From the NCBI GenBank assembly GCA_964544475.1, contig CAZJBS010000041.1, positions 1 to 21,537 on the forward strand: a stretch of 21,537 bases of DNA. The letters are read 5' to 3'. The notes under the pieces were generated by a model. The model searched no databases. It was given only the letters and a program-made list of their open reading frames with translations, and was not told the DNA's origin. How positions within the stretch are numbered: the first letter of the stretch is position 1; each line of letters starts with the position of its first letter. This DNA comes from CAZJBS01 sp964544475 (lineage in GTDB: Bacteria > CLD3 > SB21). Shown one piece after another: positions 8,796 to 17,221 of the stretch. The position numbers and the translations under genes are program-made.

Positions 8796-10019
8796 ATGCG
8801 AACGTTTCCGATATCGCTCTGTGCTCTGTTTGCCGTCCGGGTTATCGCCTTCGCGCCGATCCATGCGCAGGCGCCGGACAGCCTTGTTCAGCAGGTCATC
8901 CATGGCGTTCACATCGATTCGCTCATTTCGTATGTGCGCATTCTGTCCGGAGAAGATTCCGTGATGATTGGTTCGCAGAAGCGCCTGATCACCAGCCGCG
9001 CCGATGGCGCGCCTTCCCAGGAATGGGCGGCGGACTACATCCGTCAGACCCTTGCCGGTTTTGGACTCGCGACCACCGACCAGTCGTTTGGATCCGGAGG
9101 CCGCAACGTATTCGCCATCCAGCCCGGAACGGACGATTCCGGCATTCAGTATGTCCTTTGCGCGCATTATGATGCGGTGACGACCTTCTGTGCGGACGAC
9201 AATGCCAGCGGAACGGCGTCGGTGTTGGAATCCGCGCGTTTACTGTCCCGCCTTCCGGTTACGCACTCGATCGTATATGCCCTGTGGGATCAGGAGGAAA
9301 TCGGCCTCAACGGCAGCGCCTACTACGCTCAACTGGCCCATTCGAACGGAGACAACATCCAGGGCGTCATCAATCTGGAGATGTTCGGCTGGGACAGCAA
9401 TAATGACGGCCTCGTGGACATCCACACACGCCCCATCGCCCAGTCGGTCAGCCTGGCGCAGACGATTCGTCAATTGGATTCACTGTATGACCTCGGTTTG
9501 AATCCGGTCATTTACAATCCCGGCACGACCGCCAGCGATCATTCGTCATTCTGGAACCAGGGATACAGCGCCGTCGTCTTCAGCGAGGCCTACTATGGCG
9601 GCGATTTCAATCCCTACTATCACTCCTCCAATGACCGGATTCAATATTTCAACACGGGTTATTTCCTGAAGCTGTCGAAACTCGCCGCCGCGTCCATGGC
9701 GACGTATGCGGGCCTTCAACTGCCCGTCACCGTGGCGGACCGACACCGGCGCAGACCCGTTCTGGCCTCTCTCGGCAATTATCCCAACCCCTTCAATCCT
9801 TCGACGACGATCCGGTTTGACCTGGATCGCCGGAGCCCGGTGCATCTGGCGGTCTACAACGCGTACGGACAGAAGGTTGCCACACTGCTGTCGGCCGACA
9901 TGGATGCCGGATCGCATCGGGTCGTTTGGCATGCGGGTCAAATGGCGTCGGGTGTGTATTTTTGCCGGATAGCGGTTGGAAACACCACGCAAACGAAGAA
10001 ACTTGTTCTGCTCAGGTAA
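8796..10019 (+). CDS. Secreted M28 family zinc peptidase with T9SS-type C-terminal sorting domain
   Basis: 407 residues: signal peptide (about 1-24, ending PIHAQA), an M28 aminopeptidase domain at about 60-310, and a C-terminal beta-sandwich tail at about 325-407. Metal ligand candidates are His124 (CAHYD), Asp135 (CADDNASG), Glu167/168 (WDQEEIG) and His276 (YYHSSND), so the binuclear zinc site looks complete. The tail carries NYPNPFNPSTTIRFDL, VYNAYGQKV and SGVYFCRI, typical of Por secretion (type IX) sorting domains or related FlgD-like Ig domains in FCB-group bacteria. The enzyme would be exported and perhaps surface attached for peptide scavenging. The ribosome site before ATG 8796 is weak. 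Confidence 0.92.
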   Translation: MRTFPISLCALFAVRVIAFAPIHAQAPDSLVQQVIHGVHIDSLISYVRILSGEDSVMIGSQKRLITSRADGAPSQEWAADYIRQTLAGFGLATTDQSFGSGGRNVFAIQPGTDDSGIQYVLCAHYDAVTTFCADDNASGTASVLESARLLSRLPVTHSIVYALWDQEEIGLNGSAYYAQLAHSNGDNIQGVINLEMFGWDSNNDGLVDIHTRPIAQSVSLAQTIRQLDSLYDLGLNPVIYNPGTTASDHSSFWNQGYSAVVFSEAYYGGDFNPYYHSSNDRIQYFNTGYFLKLSKLAAASMATYAGLQLPVTVADRHRRRPVLASLGNYPNPFNPSTTIRFDLDRRSPVHLAVYNAYGQKVATLLSADMDAGSHRVVWHAGQMASGVYFCRIAVGNTTQTKKLVLLR

Positions 10020-10119
10020 GGCTCAACGTCGCTCCGGCAACGTGCCAACGGACGGGATTTCGACGCCCGACAGAAACCTCATCTTCAACGGAGCCAACCG
10101 CTTCCGATCAGTGGACTTG

Positions 10120-10575
10120 TCAGAAATCCAGCACCTTGGGATGCACCAGGCGGTCGTAATCCCGATACGGCATGCGTACGATCTCACGGTGCGAGCCGGC
10201 ATTGAAGGCGATTTCGGGATCGGCCGACAATTTTCGTGAAACCACCATGTCCACGTCGAAGAGCTTCCCTAACGGCGGCATCGCGCCCGTCTCGCATTCC
10301 GGGAAAAGGTCGCGGAATTCGGCTTCGCGCGCCACTTCGACTTCTTTTGCACCGAGGGCTTTCCCCAACACGGGAAGGTGCACGTAATCCGTCGCCGGAA
10401 CGACCGCCATCAGCATTTTGCCATCGGCTTTGACCATGACCGTTTTGGCCATTTCCTTCCCTGGGATATGCGCCGAAGCGGCGACCTCCTGGGCCGTGAA
10501 CGCCTGCGAATGGCTGATCACCACGTACCTCGCATGATGGCTGTCGAGGTACTCTTTGATCTTCCTGAGCATCAT
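10120..10575 (-). CDS. YbaK/ProX-like aminoacyl-tRNA deacylase domain protein
   Basis: 151 residues of the YbaK/prolyl-tRNA-editing fold, which clears mischarged aminoacyl-tRNAs. Visible landmarks are FTAQEVAASAHIPGKEMAKTV near 25-46 with the conserved Lys, GAMPPLGKLFDVDMVV in the middle and FNAGSHREIVRM near the C-terminus. The start is ATG 10575 or the adjacent ATG 10572, after GGAG; a longer open frame to 10698 reads into the neighbouring gene and is rejected. It follows the small membrane protein at the tail of the hydrogenase operon, with a 28-base gap. A link to hydrogenase is not evident. Confidence 0.88.
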   Translation of the reverse strand: MMLRKIKEYLDSHHARYVVISHSQAFTAQEVAASAHIPGKEMAKTVMVKADGKMLMAVVPATDYVHLPVLGKALGAKEVEVAREAEFRDLFPECETGAMPPLGKLFDVDMVVSRKLSADPEIAFNAGSHREIVRMPYRDYDRLVHPKVLDF

Positions 10576-10603
10576 AGCGGCTCCTTTTTTTGTGATAAGA
10601 CTC

Positions 10604-10819
10604 CTACAGCCGGATGGACGCCTTAAACCAGGTGAAGGCCGTGAGCGTGGGTTTGATCGCCGCCAAAGCCCAGAACAAGACGTACCAATACCACTCAAGA
10701 CTTAACACGGGCGCCCAAAATTTGGCCAGAAGCAACGTGGCCCAAAACACGGCGATCTTGGTGAGCGCCACATCAAACCAGTCGGCTTCGTAACTGGTCA
10801 ATTTCGACACGATATTCAT
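10604..10819 (-). CDS. Small membrane protein, 71 aa, unknown function
   Basis: An amphipathic or soluble start (MNIVSKLTSYEADWFDVA) is followed by two hydrophobic segments (KIAVFWATLLLAKFW and WYWYVLFWALAAI) and a basic tail. An ideal AAAGGAG sits 5 bases before the ATG (complement of 10825-10831), which argues strongly that it is a real gene despite its size. It lies 42 bases after the hydrogenase maturation protease and before the YbaK-like gene, so it is likely co-transcribed. No family recognised. It could anchor a complex to the membrane, but that is speculation. Confidence 0.75.
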   Translation of the reverse strand: MNIVSKLTSYEADWFDVALTKIAVFWATLLLAKFWAPVLSLEWYWYVLFWALAAIKPTLTAFTWFKASIRL

Positions 10820-10861
10820 AGGATCTCCTTTCGAGAAAAGAACATTCCACGTGATGGCGCG

Positions 10862-11365
10862 CTAAGCCAGGATGATCGGTCTTTCCGGCATTGGCTCACC
10901 CAGCCACGCGGACAGAAGGTCTCGCGCTTTTTCGACCATGCCCGGCAATGCCGCCTCCACCGCCGGCGACATACCGACGCGGAAATGAAACGGATCCGAC
11001 ACTTCCATCGCAAGGACCGTCAGCTTCAGCGGCAATGGTATCTGAAGAATCCTGGCCACCTCAAGGGATTCCGCAATACCGGCGTGATGCGGCGAGATGC
11101 GTCCGTGCTGGCGCAACTCCGCTTCATGGATTTCCAGGATAGTCCCCGGCGTGTAGGCATACGTCACGATGGAATCCAGAAGAAGCGCGCAGGAGTGTCC
11201 TTCGAGCACATCCAGCAGATCCAGCCCGAGGCTGTACGACTCCTGGATGTCCGCCATCGGCCATTTCTCCCGCAGCATTCTCGCCGCTCTCAATCCGACG
11301 GCGTCGTCGCCCATGATGTCGTTGCCGATGCCCAGCACGAGCGGTTTTTTCTCCGGATGGATCAC
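10862..11365 (-). CDS. NiFe hydrogenase maturation endopeptidase (HybD/HycI family)
   Basis: This protease removes the C-terminal extension of the large subunit after nickel insertion. The 167-residue product starts at GTG 11365, whose GTGA overlaps the mvhA stop by four bases; a longer frame up to 11461 lies inside mvhA and is not used. The family motif GIGNDIMGDDAVG (12-24) gives the first metal-sensing acidic position, with LLLDSIVT (Asp64) and SPHHAGI (His93/94) as the other two, equivalent to Glu16, Asp62 and His93 of HybD. Its coupling to mvhA makes MvhA the obvious substrate; the downstream part of the window holds no second protease for the group 3b large subunit. Confidence 0.93.
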   Translation of the reverse strand: MIHPEKKPLVLGIGNDIMGDDAVGLRAARMLREKWPMADIQESYSLGLDLLDVLEGHSCALLLDSIVTYAYTPGTILEIHEAELRQHGRISPHHAGIAESLEVARILQIPLPLKLTVLAMEVSDPFHFRVGMSPAVEAALPGMVEKARDLLSAWLGEPMPERPIILA

Positions 11366-12843
11366 CGGACGATCTCGTGCAAAAGGCGATGATCGGGAGA
11401 CCAGACGCGAACCTTCAGCGGCATCGACCCGGGCAGCGTGTGCGTGGCGCATGCATTGCACGGATCGTAGGCGCGAAACGCCATTTCGACCTTATTCAGA
11501 AGTCCGTCGGATACTTCGCCGTGATGAATGAGTCCTTTCGCGGCCTTGTCCACACTCATGGCGATTCGGGCCGAATTGTTCTGCGTCGCCACAATCAGGT
11601 TCACTTTTGTAAGCAAACCGCGATCGTCGGTCTCGTAGTGATGGATCAGCGTGCCGCGAGGCGCTTCGACCACGCCGATGCCCACGGTCGGGGTCTCCGT
11701 CGGAATGGTCCGTACCACCGGGTTCGTGATTTCCGGATCATGCACCAATTCCTGGATGCGCTCCGCCGCCTGGATCATTTCGATGACGCGCGCCCAGTGG
11801 TTGGCCAACGTGTGATGGACCGGTTTTCCGCCGAGAACGGACAGGTACTCCTCGTAGGCTTTCTGCGCTTCGGGAGTGGCCATTCCGTCGGCCGCATTGA
11901 GCCGGGCCAATGGCGCCACGGCGTACACGCTGGTACCTGGACCGTCGCCAAAGCCCTTCCAGCCCATCTTCTTCAGGTAGCAGAATTTGACATAGCTCCA
12001 GGGCTCCACATGTTCGGCAATATGATCCAGGTAATCCCGGACGTCGAAACGCGAGAACTCTCCGCCGTCGGGATCGACGACCCGAATGCGCCCATCATAG
12101 AAGTTCACCTTCGAGTGATCATCCACCAGACCCATGTAACACGTGCGATGGGTAAAGGCATCGGACGTGATCAGCTTGACGTAATCCGGATTGGCCAAAA
12201 CGATATCCTTGAAGACCTTCAACGTGAATTGCGCAAAAGCCAATCCGTCTTTGGCGAGTTCCCTGAACGCCGGAAGCCGGTCGGCTTCCATGGCCTTGGC
12301 GACGCCGCCGGGCAGTCCGAACACCGGATGGACGACCTTGCCGCCCAGGTAGGCAATGAGATCGCGCAGCCGTTTTCGCATGGTGATGACCTGCCGGCCG
12401 ACGTCCACGCCGACTTTACCGATCACGCCGAGCACATTTCGTTCCGCCTTGGGAGCGTCAGGCCCCACGATGAAATCCGGACCGCCGAGCACGTAGACAT
12501 GAAGGGCGTGGTCTTCCAGCATGAAGGCGTTGTAGATGAGCTCGCGTAATTTCCTGGCGGCGGCCGGCGGTTCCACGCGATACAGATGGTCCAGCGCTTT
12601 GGTGCTGGCCATGTGGTGAGCCGTCGGGCAGACGCCGCAAATGCGGCTCGTGATCTGCGGCATGTCCTCGGCGGGACGACCGAGGCAGAATACCTCGAAT
12701 CCGCGCAGTTCGGGCACCTGGTAGTAGGCCTTTTCCACCTCCCCCTGCCCGTCGAGGAAAATGTCGATCTTGCCGTGGCCTTCGAGCCTTGTGATCGGAT
12801 CGATCACGATACGGCGATTCGATGTGGTCTTAGTTGCTTCCAT
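11362..12843 (-). CDS. mvhA: NiFe hydrogenase large subunit, MvhA-like (group 3c)
   Basis: 493 residues from ATG 12843 (GAAGAG upstream). It holds the Ni-Fe(CN)2CO active site: RICGVCPTAHH (Cys69, Cys72) near the N-terminus and DPCNACATH (Cys462, Cys465) near the C-terminus. The extension after His468, beginning TLPG, is 25 residues and is the expected substrate of the overlapping protease. The gene order hdrC-hdrB-hdrA-mvhD-mvhG-mvhA identifies it as the hydrogen-oxidising subunit of an MvhADG-HdrABC complex. It overlaps mvhG by 14 bases and the protease gene by 4. The subgroup assignment rests on gene context as well as motifs. Confidence 0.95.
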   Translation of the reverse strand: MEATKTTSNRRIVIDPITRLEGHGKIDIFLDGQGEVEKAYYQVPELRGFEVFCLGRPAEDMPQITSRICGVCPTAHHMASTKALDHLYRVEPPAAARKLRELIYNAFMLEDHALHVYVLGGPDFIVGPDAPKAERNVLGVIGKVGVDVGRQVITMRKRLRDLIAYLGGKVVHPVFGLPGGVAKAMEADRLPAFRELAKDGLAFAQFTLKVFKDIVLANPDYVKLITSDAFTHRTCYMGLVDDHSKVNFYDGRIRVVDPDGGEFSRFDVRDYLDHIAEHVEPWSYVKFCYLKKMGWKGFGDGPGTSVYAVAPLARLNAADGMATPEAQKAYEEYLSVLGGKPVHHTLANHWARVIEMIQAAERIQELVHDPEITNPVVRTIPTETPTVGIGVVEAPRGTLIHHYETDDRGLLTKVNLIVATQNNSARIAMSVDKAAKGLIHHGEVSDGLLNKVEMAFRAYDPCNACATHTLPGSMPLKVRVWSPDHRLLHEIVR

Positions 12844-13837
12844 GGCTCTTCTCTTCCGGATTGGGTGCGTGGATGGATATGTTCTTTCGGAGCAGGGACG
12901 CGCCGACCGCGTAGCGGTACAACGTACCGACCGGATCCGGCAGGCCCTCCAATACCGCCTCGATCTGGTTACGGTCGCTGGCGGCAATGGCCGAGCCGAG
13001 GCTGGACATCATCTTCGCGCCCTGATCCCTGCACCGCGAGGTCGGACCGAAGCAACCGGTGCACGGCATGTGTCCACCGATGCACACGGCTTCGCATCCC
13101 GCGCGGGTCGCCGGGCCCATACAAACGATGCCTTGCGCAAGAAAACACGTGTCCGGATCTGCCAACACGCGGTGCGGCCGGTTGAACGCCTTGTACGTTA
13201 CGTCCTCAGGTTTGCTCGCTTTGCGGGGACATTCCTCACACATGGCATGATCCGGAGCCAGAACGGAACCTTTCGGCGGCAGCTTGCCTTCGAGCAGGGC
13301 CATCACGGCGGCCTTCAGCAGTTTGGGCGTCGGCGCACATCCGGGAAGGTAAAAATCCACGTCAATCACCTGATCCAGCGTCCGGACCAATTCATGAAAA
13401 ACCGGTAAACTGACGTGGGCGCCATTGTGCGGTACAGACGTCCGTGGGCGTACACGCTCGGGGTTTTCGACCGAAGGCGCCCCTTGGTATACGTATTCGA
13501 GTATCTGATCCCGGTCGAATTGATTGGCCAGACTGGGAATGCCGCCCAGATGGGCGCAGGAACCATACGCAATGACAAACGCGGACTTCCGGCGGATCAT
13601 CTTCACCATTTCTTCCTGCTCGGACGTGCGGACGGCGCCATTGACAAAGGTCGCCACGACCGAGCGGTCCGGCATGTTCTGGACGTCTTCCTTCTTGAAA
13701 TCCATGGCAACCGGCCAGAAAACGATGTCCACGGCGCCGGCGACGGTCAGCAGGTCGTCGGCCAGGTCGACAACCGATTCTTCGCATCCTCCGCAGGACG
13801 CGCACCAGTAAAAGGCGACTTTGGGTTTGTCAGACAT
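12830..13837 (-). CDS. mvhG: NiFe hydrogenase small subunit, MvhG-like
   Basis: 335 residues carrying Fe-S clusters that pass electrons from the NiFe site to MvhD/HdrA. The proximal cluster is set by WCASCGGCEE (Cys12/15), GSCA (Cys94) and PGCAPTP (Cys167). Further clusters are supported by CEEC (200, 203) and a dense Cys region at 231-269, including CMGPATRAGCEAVC and PCTGCFG. No Tat signal, so it is cytoplasmic, as expected for group 3. ATG 13837 is preceded by AAAGGAGG (complement of 13844-13851). It overlaps the end of mvhD by 8 bases and the start of mvhA by 14. Confidence 0.94.
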   Translation of the reverse strand: MSDKPKVAFYWCASCGGCEESVVDLADDLLTVAGAVDIVFWPVAMDFKKEDVQNMPDRSVVATFVNGAVRTSEQEEMVKMIRRKSAFVIAYGSCAHLGGIPSLANQFDRDQILEYVYQGAPSVENPERVRPRTSVPHNGAHVSLPVFHELVRTLDQVIDVDFYLPGCAPTPKLLKAAVMALLEGKLPPKGSVLAPDHAMCEECPRKASKPEDVTYKAFNRPHRVLADPDTCFLAQGIVCMGPATRAGCEAVCIGGHMPCTGCFGPTSRCRDQGAKMMSSLGSAIAASDRNQIEAVLEGLPDPVGTLYRYAVGASLLRKNISIHAPNPEEKSHGSN

Positions 13838-14312
13838 GGGCCACCTCCTTTCCGGTCCTTTCTATTTCGTGGTCCAGTTCCTCCAGCCGTTGCGGTCGGT
13901 TGAGAGGGCCGAGTGGCCGGATTTTCTCGACCATTTCGTTGATGACGGTGCGAACCCGCTCCCCCTCCGATGCGGAAATCCATTCCAGCCTGAACCGGTC
14001 TTTTTCGATGCCCATGGCGGACAGATACCGGCTGAGCAACTGGAAACGACGCAGGGCTTTGTAATTGCCCTCCATGTAGTGGCAATCGCCGGGGTGACAT
14101 CCGCCGATCAGCACGCCGTCCGCTCCCCTGGAAAACGCCTCGAGCACGAACTGGGGATCGACCCGGCCCGAGCACATCAGACGGATGATTCGCACGTTGG
14201 GTGCATGGCGGAGCCGCGACACGCCGGTCAGATCCGCCGCGGTGTACGTGCACCAATTGCAGAAGAACGCGACGATGGTCGGTTCCCATCCATTCGTTTT
14301 TTCAGTGGACAT
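13830..14312 (-). CDS. mvhD: MvhD-like hydrogenase iron-sulfur subunit (2Fe-2S)
   Basis: 160 residues. MvhD joins the hydrogenase to HdrA through one 2Fe-2S cluster. Five cysteines typical of the family are visible: Cys18 and Cys21 (FFCNWCTY), Cys47 (RLMCSGR), Cys72 and Cys77 (GGCHPGDCHY). Start ATG 14312 has a perfect AAAGGAGG (complement of 14319-14326); longer frames to 14381 lie in hdrA. It overlaps hdrA by 11 bases and mvhG by 8. In some organisms MvhD is fused to HdrA; here it is separate. Confidence 0.93.
   Translation of the reverse strand: MSTEKTNGWEPTIVAFFCNWCTYTAADLTGVSRLRHAPNVRIIRLMCSGRVDPQFVLEAFSRGADGVLIGGCHPGDCHYMEGNYKALRRFQLLSRYLSAMGIEKDRFRLEWISASEGERVRTVINEMVEKIRPLGPLNRPQRLEELDHEIERTGKEVAHV
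13839..13851 (-). promoter_or_regulatory. Ribosome binding site of mvhG inside mvhD
   Basis: On the minus strand this reads AAAGGAGGTGGCC, a near-perfect Shine-Dalgarno that is also the codons for the KEVA stretch at the end of MvhD, immediately before ATG 13837. It is identical over 13 bases to the site before mvhD. Confidence 0.8.
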
Positions 14313-16323
14313 AGGCCACCTCCTTTCGTTGTCGCGTGGCCAGAAGGCCATGGATCTCGGCGAAGATCTCCGCGTCTTCAAACAGGTTCTGTTGAATGCA
14401 TCCTGACGGACACGCGGCCACGCATGTTCCGCACCCCTTGCACAGGGCTTCGTTGAGGACGGCCTTACCCGTGGCCTCGTCGAACGACAGGGCGTGGAAC
14501 GGACACAACCCGATGCAGGATTTGCATCCGGAACAGAATTCCGACCGGATGTACGCCGTGTTGGGCTCCAACTCCACTTCGCCTTTGTCGATCAGCATCA
14601 TGGCCTGCGCGGCGGCCGCTCCGGCCTGGGCCACGCTGTCCGGAATGTCCTTGGGACCCTGACAGGCTCCGGCAATGAACACACCGTCGGTGAACGTGTC
14701 CACCGGCGCCAGTTTCGGATGCCGTTCGAGGAAGAAACCCTCCGTGGAACAGGAAATATTGAACAGCCGTCTCACCTCGCCCGCATCGGTCTGAGGCTCC
14801 ATGCCGACGGCCAGCACAACCATGTCCACCGGAATACGCCGCACGACACCGATCATCGTGTCTTCGGCGCGAATGATCAGTTTGCCTTCCTCTTCCGGAA
14901 TGGCCGCGCAGTCGGTCACTTCGGCGATTCGACCGCGGATGAAGTGCACGTTTTCCTCGAGCAGTTTGTCGTAGAATTCCTCATAGGTCTTGCCCGCCGC
15001 CCGAATGTCGATGTAGAAATTGTACACCTCGGCCCCGGAGTGCTCCTTGAGGAGATGCGCCAGTTTCAACGAATACATGCAACACGTTCTCGAGCACCAC
15101 CGGTTCGTGTTCCGGTCCCTCGATCCCACGCAATGAATGATGCCGACCGTTTTAGGTTCTTCACCCTCTCGGGTCACCAGATGCCCGCCGGTCGGTCCGG
15201 CCGAGTTGATCAGGCGTTCGACTTCCAGCGAGGTAAAGACATTCGGATACCGGCCATACCCGTACTGCGGAGTACGGCTCGCATCGAATGTCTTGTATCC
15301 CGTGGCCAGGATGATCGTGCCAACCTGGACGTCCTCGACGATTTCTTTCTGGTTGAAATCGATCGCATGGCGGTCGCAGGCTTCGACACACGTCTGCTTG
15401 CACTTGCCCGACTTGAATTGAATGCAGGTCTCCGGATCGATCACGACGACCTTGGGGGTCGCCTGCGGAAACGCCATATAGACGGGTTTGCGTTTGCTGA
15501 GACCCATGTTGAATTCGTCGGCGTATTTGGCCTCCTTATAGACGCATTCATCGATGCATGCCAGGCATCCGACGCACAGGTCTTCGTGGATGAATCTCGG
15601 TTTTCGCCGAACCTGCACACGGTAATTGCCGACATACCCTTCGACCGCCGCCACTTCCGAGTAGGTCCACAAAGTGATGTTGGGGTGCGCCTTCACCGCG
15701 GACATTTTCGGAGTCAGAATACAGGCCGCGCAGTCCAGCGTCGGAAACGTCTTATCGAACTGGGCCATGTGCCCGCCGATCGTCGGTTGCCGTTCGACGA
15801 GATACACTTTCTTGCCGGAATTGGCCAGCGTGAGGGCGGCTTGAATTCCGGCGATCCCGCCGCCGACGACCAGCACGTCCGGGTGGATCCTGACGTGCTT
15901 GCGCTCCAGCGGTTTGTGGAAGTACACCCGGTGTACCGCCGCGCGCGCCAGGTCCATCGCCTTTTCAGTCGCAGCCGCGCGGTCCTCATGAACCCACGAC
16001 ACATTTTCGCGGATGTTGACCATCTGGAAAAAGAAAGGATTAATGCCCCCGCGTTCCACGGCGGTGCGGAAGGTGAGTTCGTGCAGCAGCGGAGAGCAGG
16101 AAGCCACAATGATCCGGTTCAATTGATGGTCATGAATATCGGAGACGATCAGTTCCTGTCCGGGATCGGAACACATGTATTTGTATTCACGCGACACGAC
16201 GACACCGGGCAGTTGCCCGACGTAGGCCGCCACAGCCGTGACGTCCACTGTTCGGGCGATGTTGTGGCCGCAATGGCACACGTAGAAGCCAATGCGGATG
16301 GTTCCATTGGATGATTCAGACAT
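14302..16323 (-). CDS. hdrA: HdrA-like FAD/iron-sulfur subunit of heterodisulfide reductase
   Basis: 673 residues; in methanogens HdrA holds the bifurcating FAD. From ATG 16323 the order is: CHCG near 16-19, FAD-binding GGGIAG (154-159) followed by EIGGHMAQ-like TIGGHMAQFD, LDCAAC (198-201), a ferredoxin-like CVGCLACIDECVY (250-261), CIQFKSGKCKQTCVEAC (300-316), WCSRTCC (410-415), a second nucleotide-fold region and, at the end, two 4Fe-4S sets CSGCKSCIGLCP (597-608) and CKGCGTCVAACP (628-639). The length fits the HdrA family. It overlaps hdrB by 8 bases and mvhD by 11. Bifurcation itself is inferred from gene context. Confidence 0.95.
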   Translation of the reverse strand: MSESSNGTIRIGFYVCHCGHNIARTVDVTAVAAYVGQLPGVVVSREYKYMCSDPGQELIVSDIHDHQLNRIIVASCSPLLHELTFRTAVERGGINPFFFQMVNIRENVSWVHEDRAAATEKAMDLARAAVHRVYFHKPLERKHVRIHPDVLVVGGGIAGIQAALTLANSGKKVYLVERQPTIGGHMAQFDKTFPTLDCAACILTPKMSAVKAHPNITLWTYSEVAAVEGYVGNYRVQVRRKPRFIHEDLCVGCLACIDECVYKEAKYADEFNMGLSKRKPVYMAFPQATPKVVVIDPETCIQFKSGKCKQTCVEACDRHAIDFNQKEIVEDVQVGTIILATGYKTFDASRTPQYGYGRYPNVFTSLEVERLINSAGPTGGHLVTREGEEPKTVGIIHCVGSRDRNTNRWCSRTCCMYSLKLAHLLKEHSGAEVYNFYIDIRAAGKTYEEFYDKLLEENVHFIRGRIAEVTDCAAIPEEEGKLIIRAEDTMIGVVRRIPVDMVVLAVGMEPQTDAGEVRRLFNISCSTEGFFLERHPKLAPVDTFTDGVFIAGACQGPKDIPDSVAQAGAAAAQAMMLIDKGEVELEPNTAYIRSEFCSGCKSCIGLCPFHALSFDEATGKAVLNEALCKGCGTCVAACPSGCIQQNLFEDAEIFAEIHGLLATRQRKEVAYVH
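14314..14326 (-). promoter_or_regulatory. Ribosome binding site of mvhD inside hdrA
   Basis: On the minus strand this is AAAGGAGGTGGCC just before ATG 14312. The same bases encode the KEVA near the end of HdrA. It decides the mvhD start. Confidence 0.8.
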
Positions 16324-17221
16324 GGGCTTTGGCACCTCCCTTCGCGAGGATCGTTTGGGGTTTGACAAAGAGCCGCTCGACACCGATGGGTTTTTCCGGC
16401 AGGCCAAAGGCCATGCCCATCAGTTGCGTGAAGTACATGACGGGCATCCGGAAGGTTTCGTCGTAATCCCGGTTAATCCGATCCTGAAAACATTCGAGGT
16501 TGAATTGACACAAAGGACAGCATGTGATGATCATGTCGGCCTTGCGTTTGCGCGCCTCGTTCAGGATCATGCGGTTGAGCGGCAGACCGGCATCGGGAAT
16601 GGTCCCGGTCAGACTGCCTCCGCAGCAACGGGTTTTCAACGACCAGTCGACGGGCTGAGCGCCCAGCCAACGGACGATCGTATCCATCGTCATGGGATTG
16701 TTGGCGTCGTCGAATTCCGAAAAAGGCCTTACCACCTGGCAGCCGTAGTAACACGCCACCCGCAGCCCTTTGAGTGAATGTGTGACCATCTCCGTGACGC
16801 GGTTGGGCTGGATATCGTGGACGACGACGTCCAGGGGATGCCTTACGCGGATTTCATCGCGGTACACCAGGCCCGCTTCTTTCAGAGCGCGATTGACGAT
16901 CGCCTGTACATGCGCATACGTCTTCATGTACTTCTGCGTTTTGGTCAGCACCATATAGCAGGCGTTGCAGGGCACGACGAGATCGGGCACGCCGTCGGCG
17001 ATGGCGGCTTTTTGCTGCTCGCCGAGCGCCAGATTGCGCGCCGCCAGCGCGAACGCCTGCATTTCATCGATCGACGCATAGGACGTGGCCCCGCAGCAAT
17101 TCCAATCCTCCAGTTCCTTGAGCTCGATGCCGAGATGATGCAGGACGGTCCGCAGGGATTCGTCGTACGCCTTGCCCGTGCTGCGCAGGGAACAGCCGGG
17201 ATAATACAGGTATTTTCTCAT
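16316..17221 (-). CDS. hdrB: HdrB-like CCG-domain subunit of heterodisulfide reductase
   Basis: 301 residues with two complete CCG domains, which in methanogen HdrB bind non-cubane 4Fe-4S clusters and reduce the CoM-S-S-CoB disulfide. First set: PGCS (about 10), WNCCGATS (about 42) and PCNAC. Second set: CYYGCQ, RCCGGS and TCCPLC. All ligands are kept, so the catalytic clusters should form. I use ATG 17221, whose ATGA overlaps the hdrC stop and which has GGGAGG 7 bases upstream; the ATG two codons earlier (17227) is too close to that site. The natural disulfide in a bacterium without CoM/CoB is unknown. Confidence 0.94.
   Translation of the reverse strand: MRKYLYYPGCSLRSTGKAYDESLRTVLHHLGIELKELEDWNCCGATSYASIDEMQAFALAARNLALGEQQKAAIADGVPDLVVPCNACYMVLTKTQKYMKTYAHVQAIVNRALKEAGLVYRDEIRVRHPLDVVVHDIQPNRVTEMVTHSLKGLRVACYYGCQVVRPFSEFDDANNPMTMDTIVRWLGAQPVDWSLKTRCCGGSLTGTIPDAGLPLNRMILNEARKRKADMIITCCPLCQFNLECFQDRINRDYDETFRMPVMYFTQLMGMAFGLPEKPIGVERLFVKPQTILAKGGAKAHV

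Noticed and set aside
11366..11461. Longer start for the maturation protease
   Set aside because: The extra residues lie within mvhA and the GTGA overlap gives a natural start at the usual family length.
11377..12549. 390-codon plus-strand open frame opposite mvhA
   Set aside because: Antisense shadow of a gene with both NiFe active-site motifs; no domain or ribosome site of its own.
14494..16314. 606-codon plus-strand open frame opposite hdrA
   Set aside because: It is antisense to a clear HdrA with intact Fe-S motifs. The translation is rich in His/Arg/Asp with no recognisable fold, as expected from a GC-rich complementary strand.
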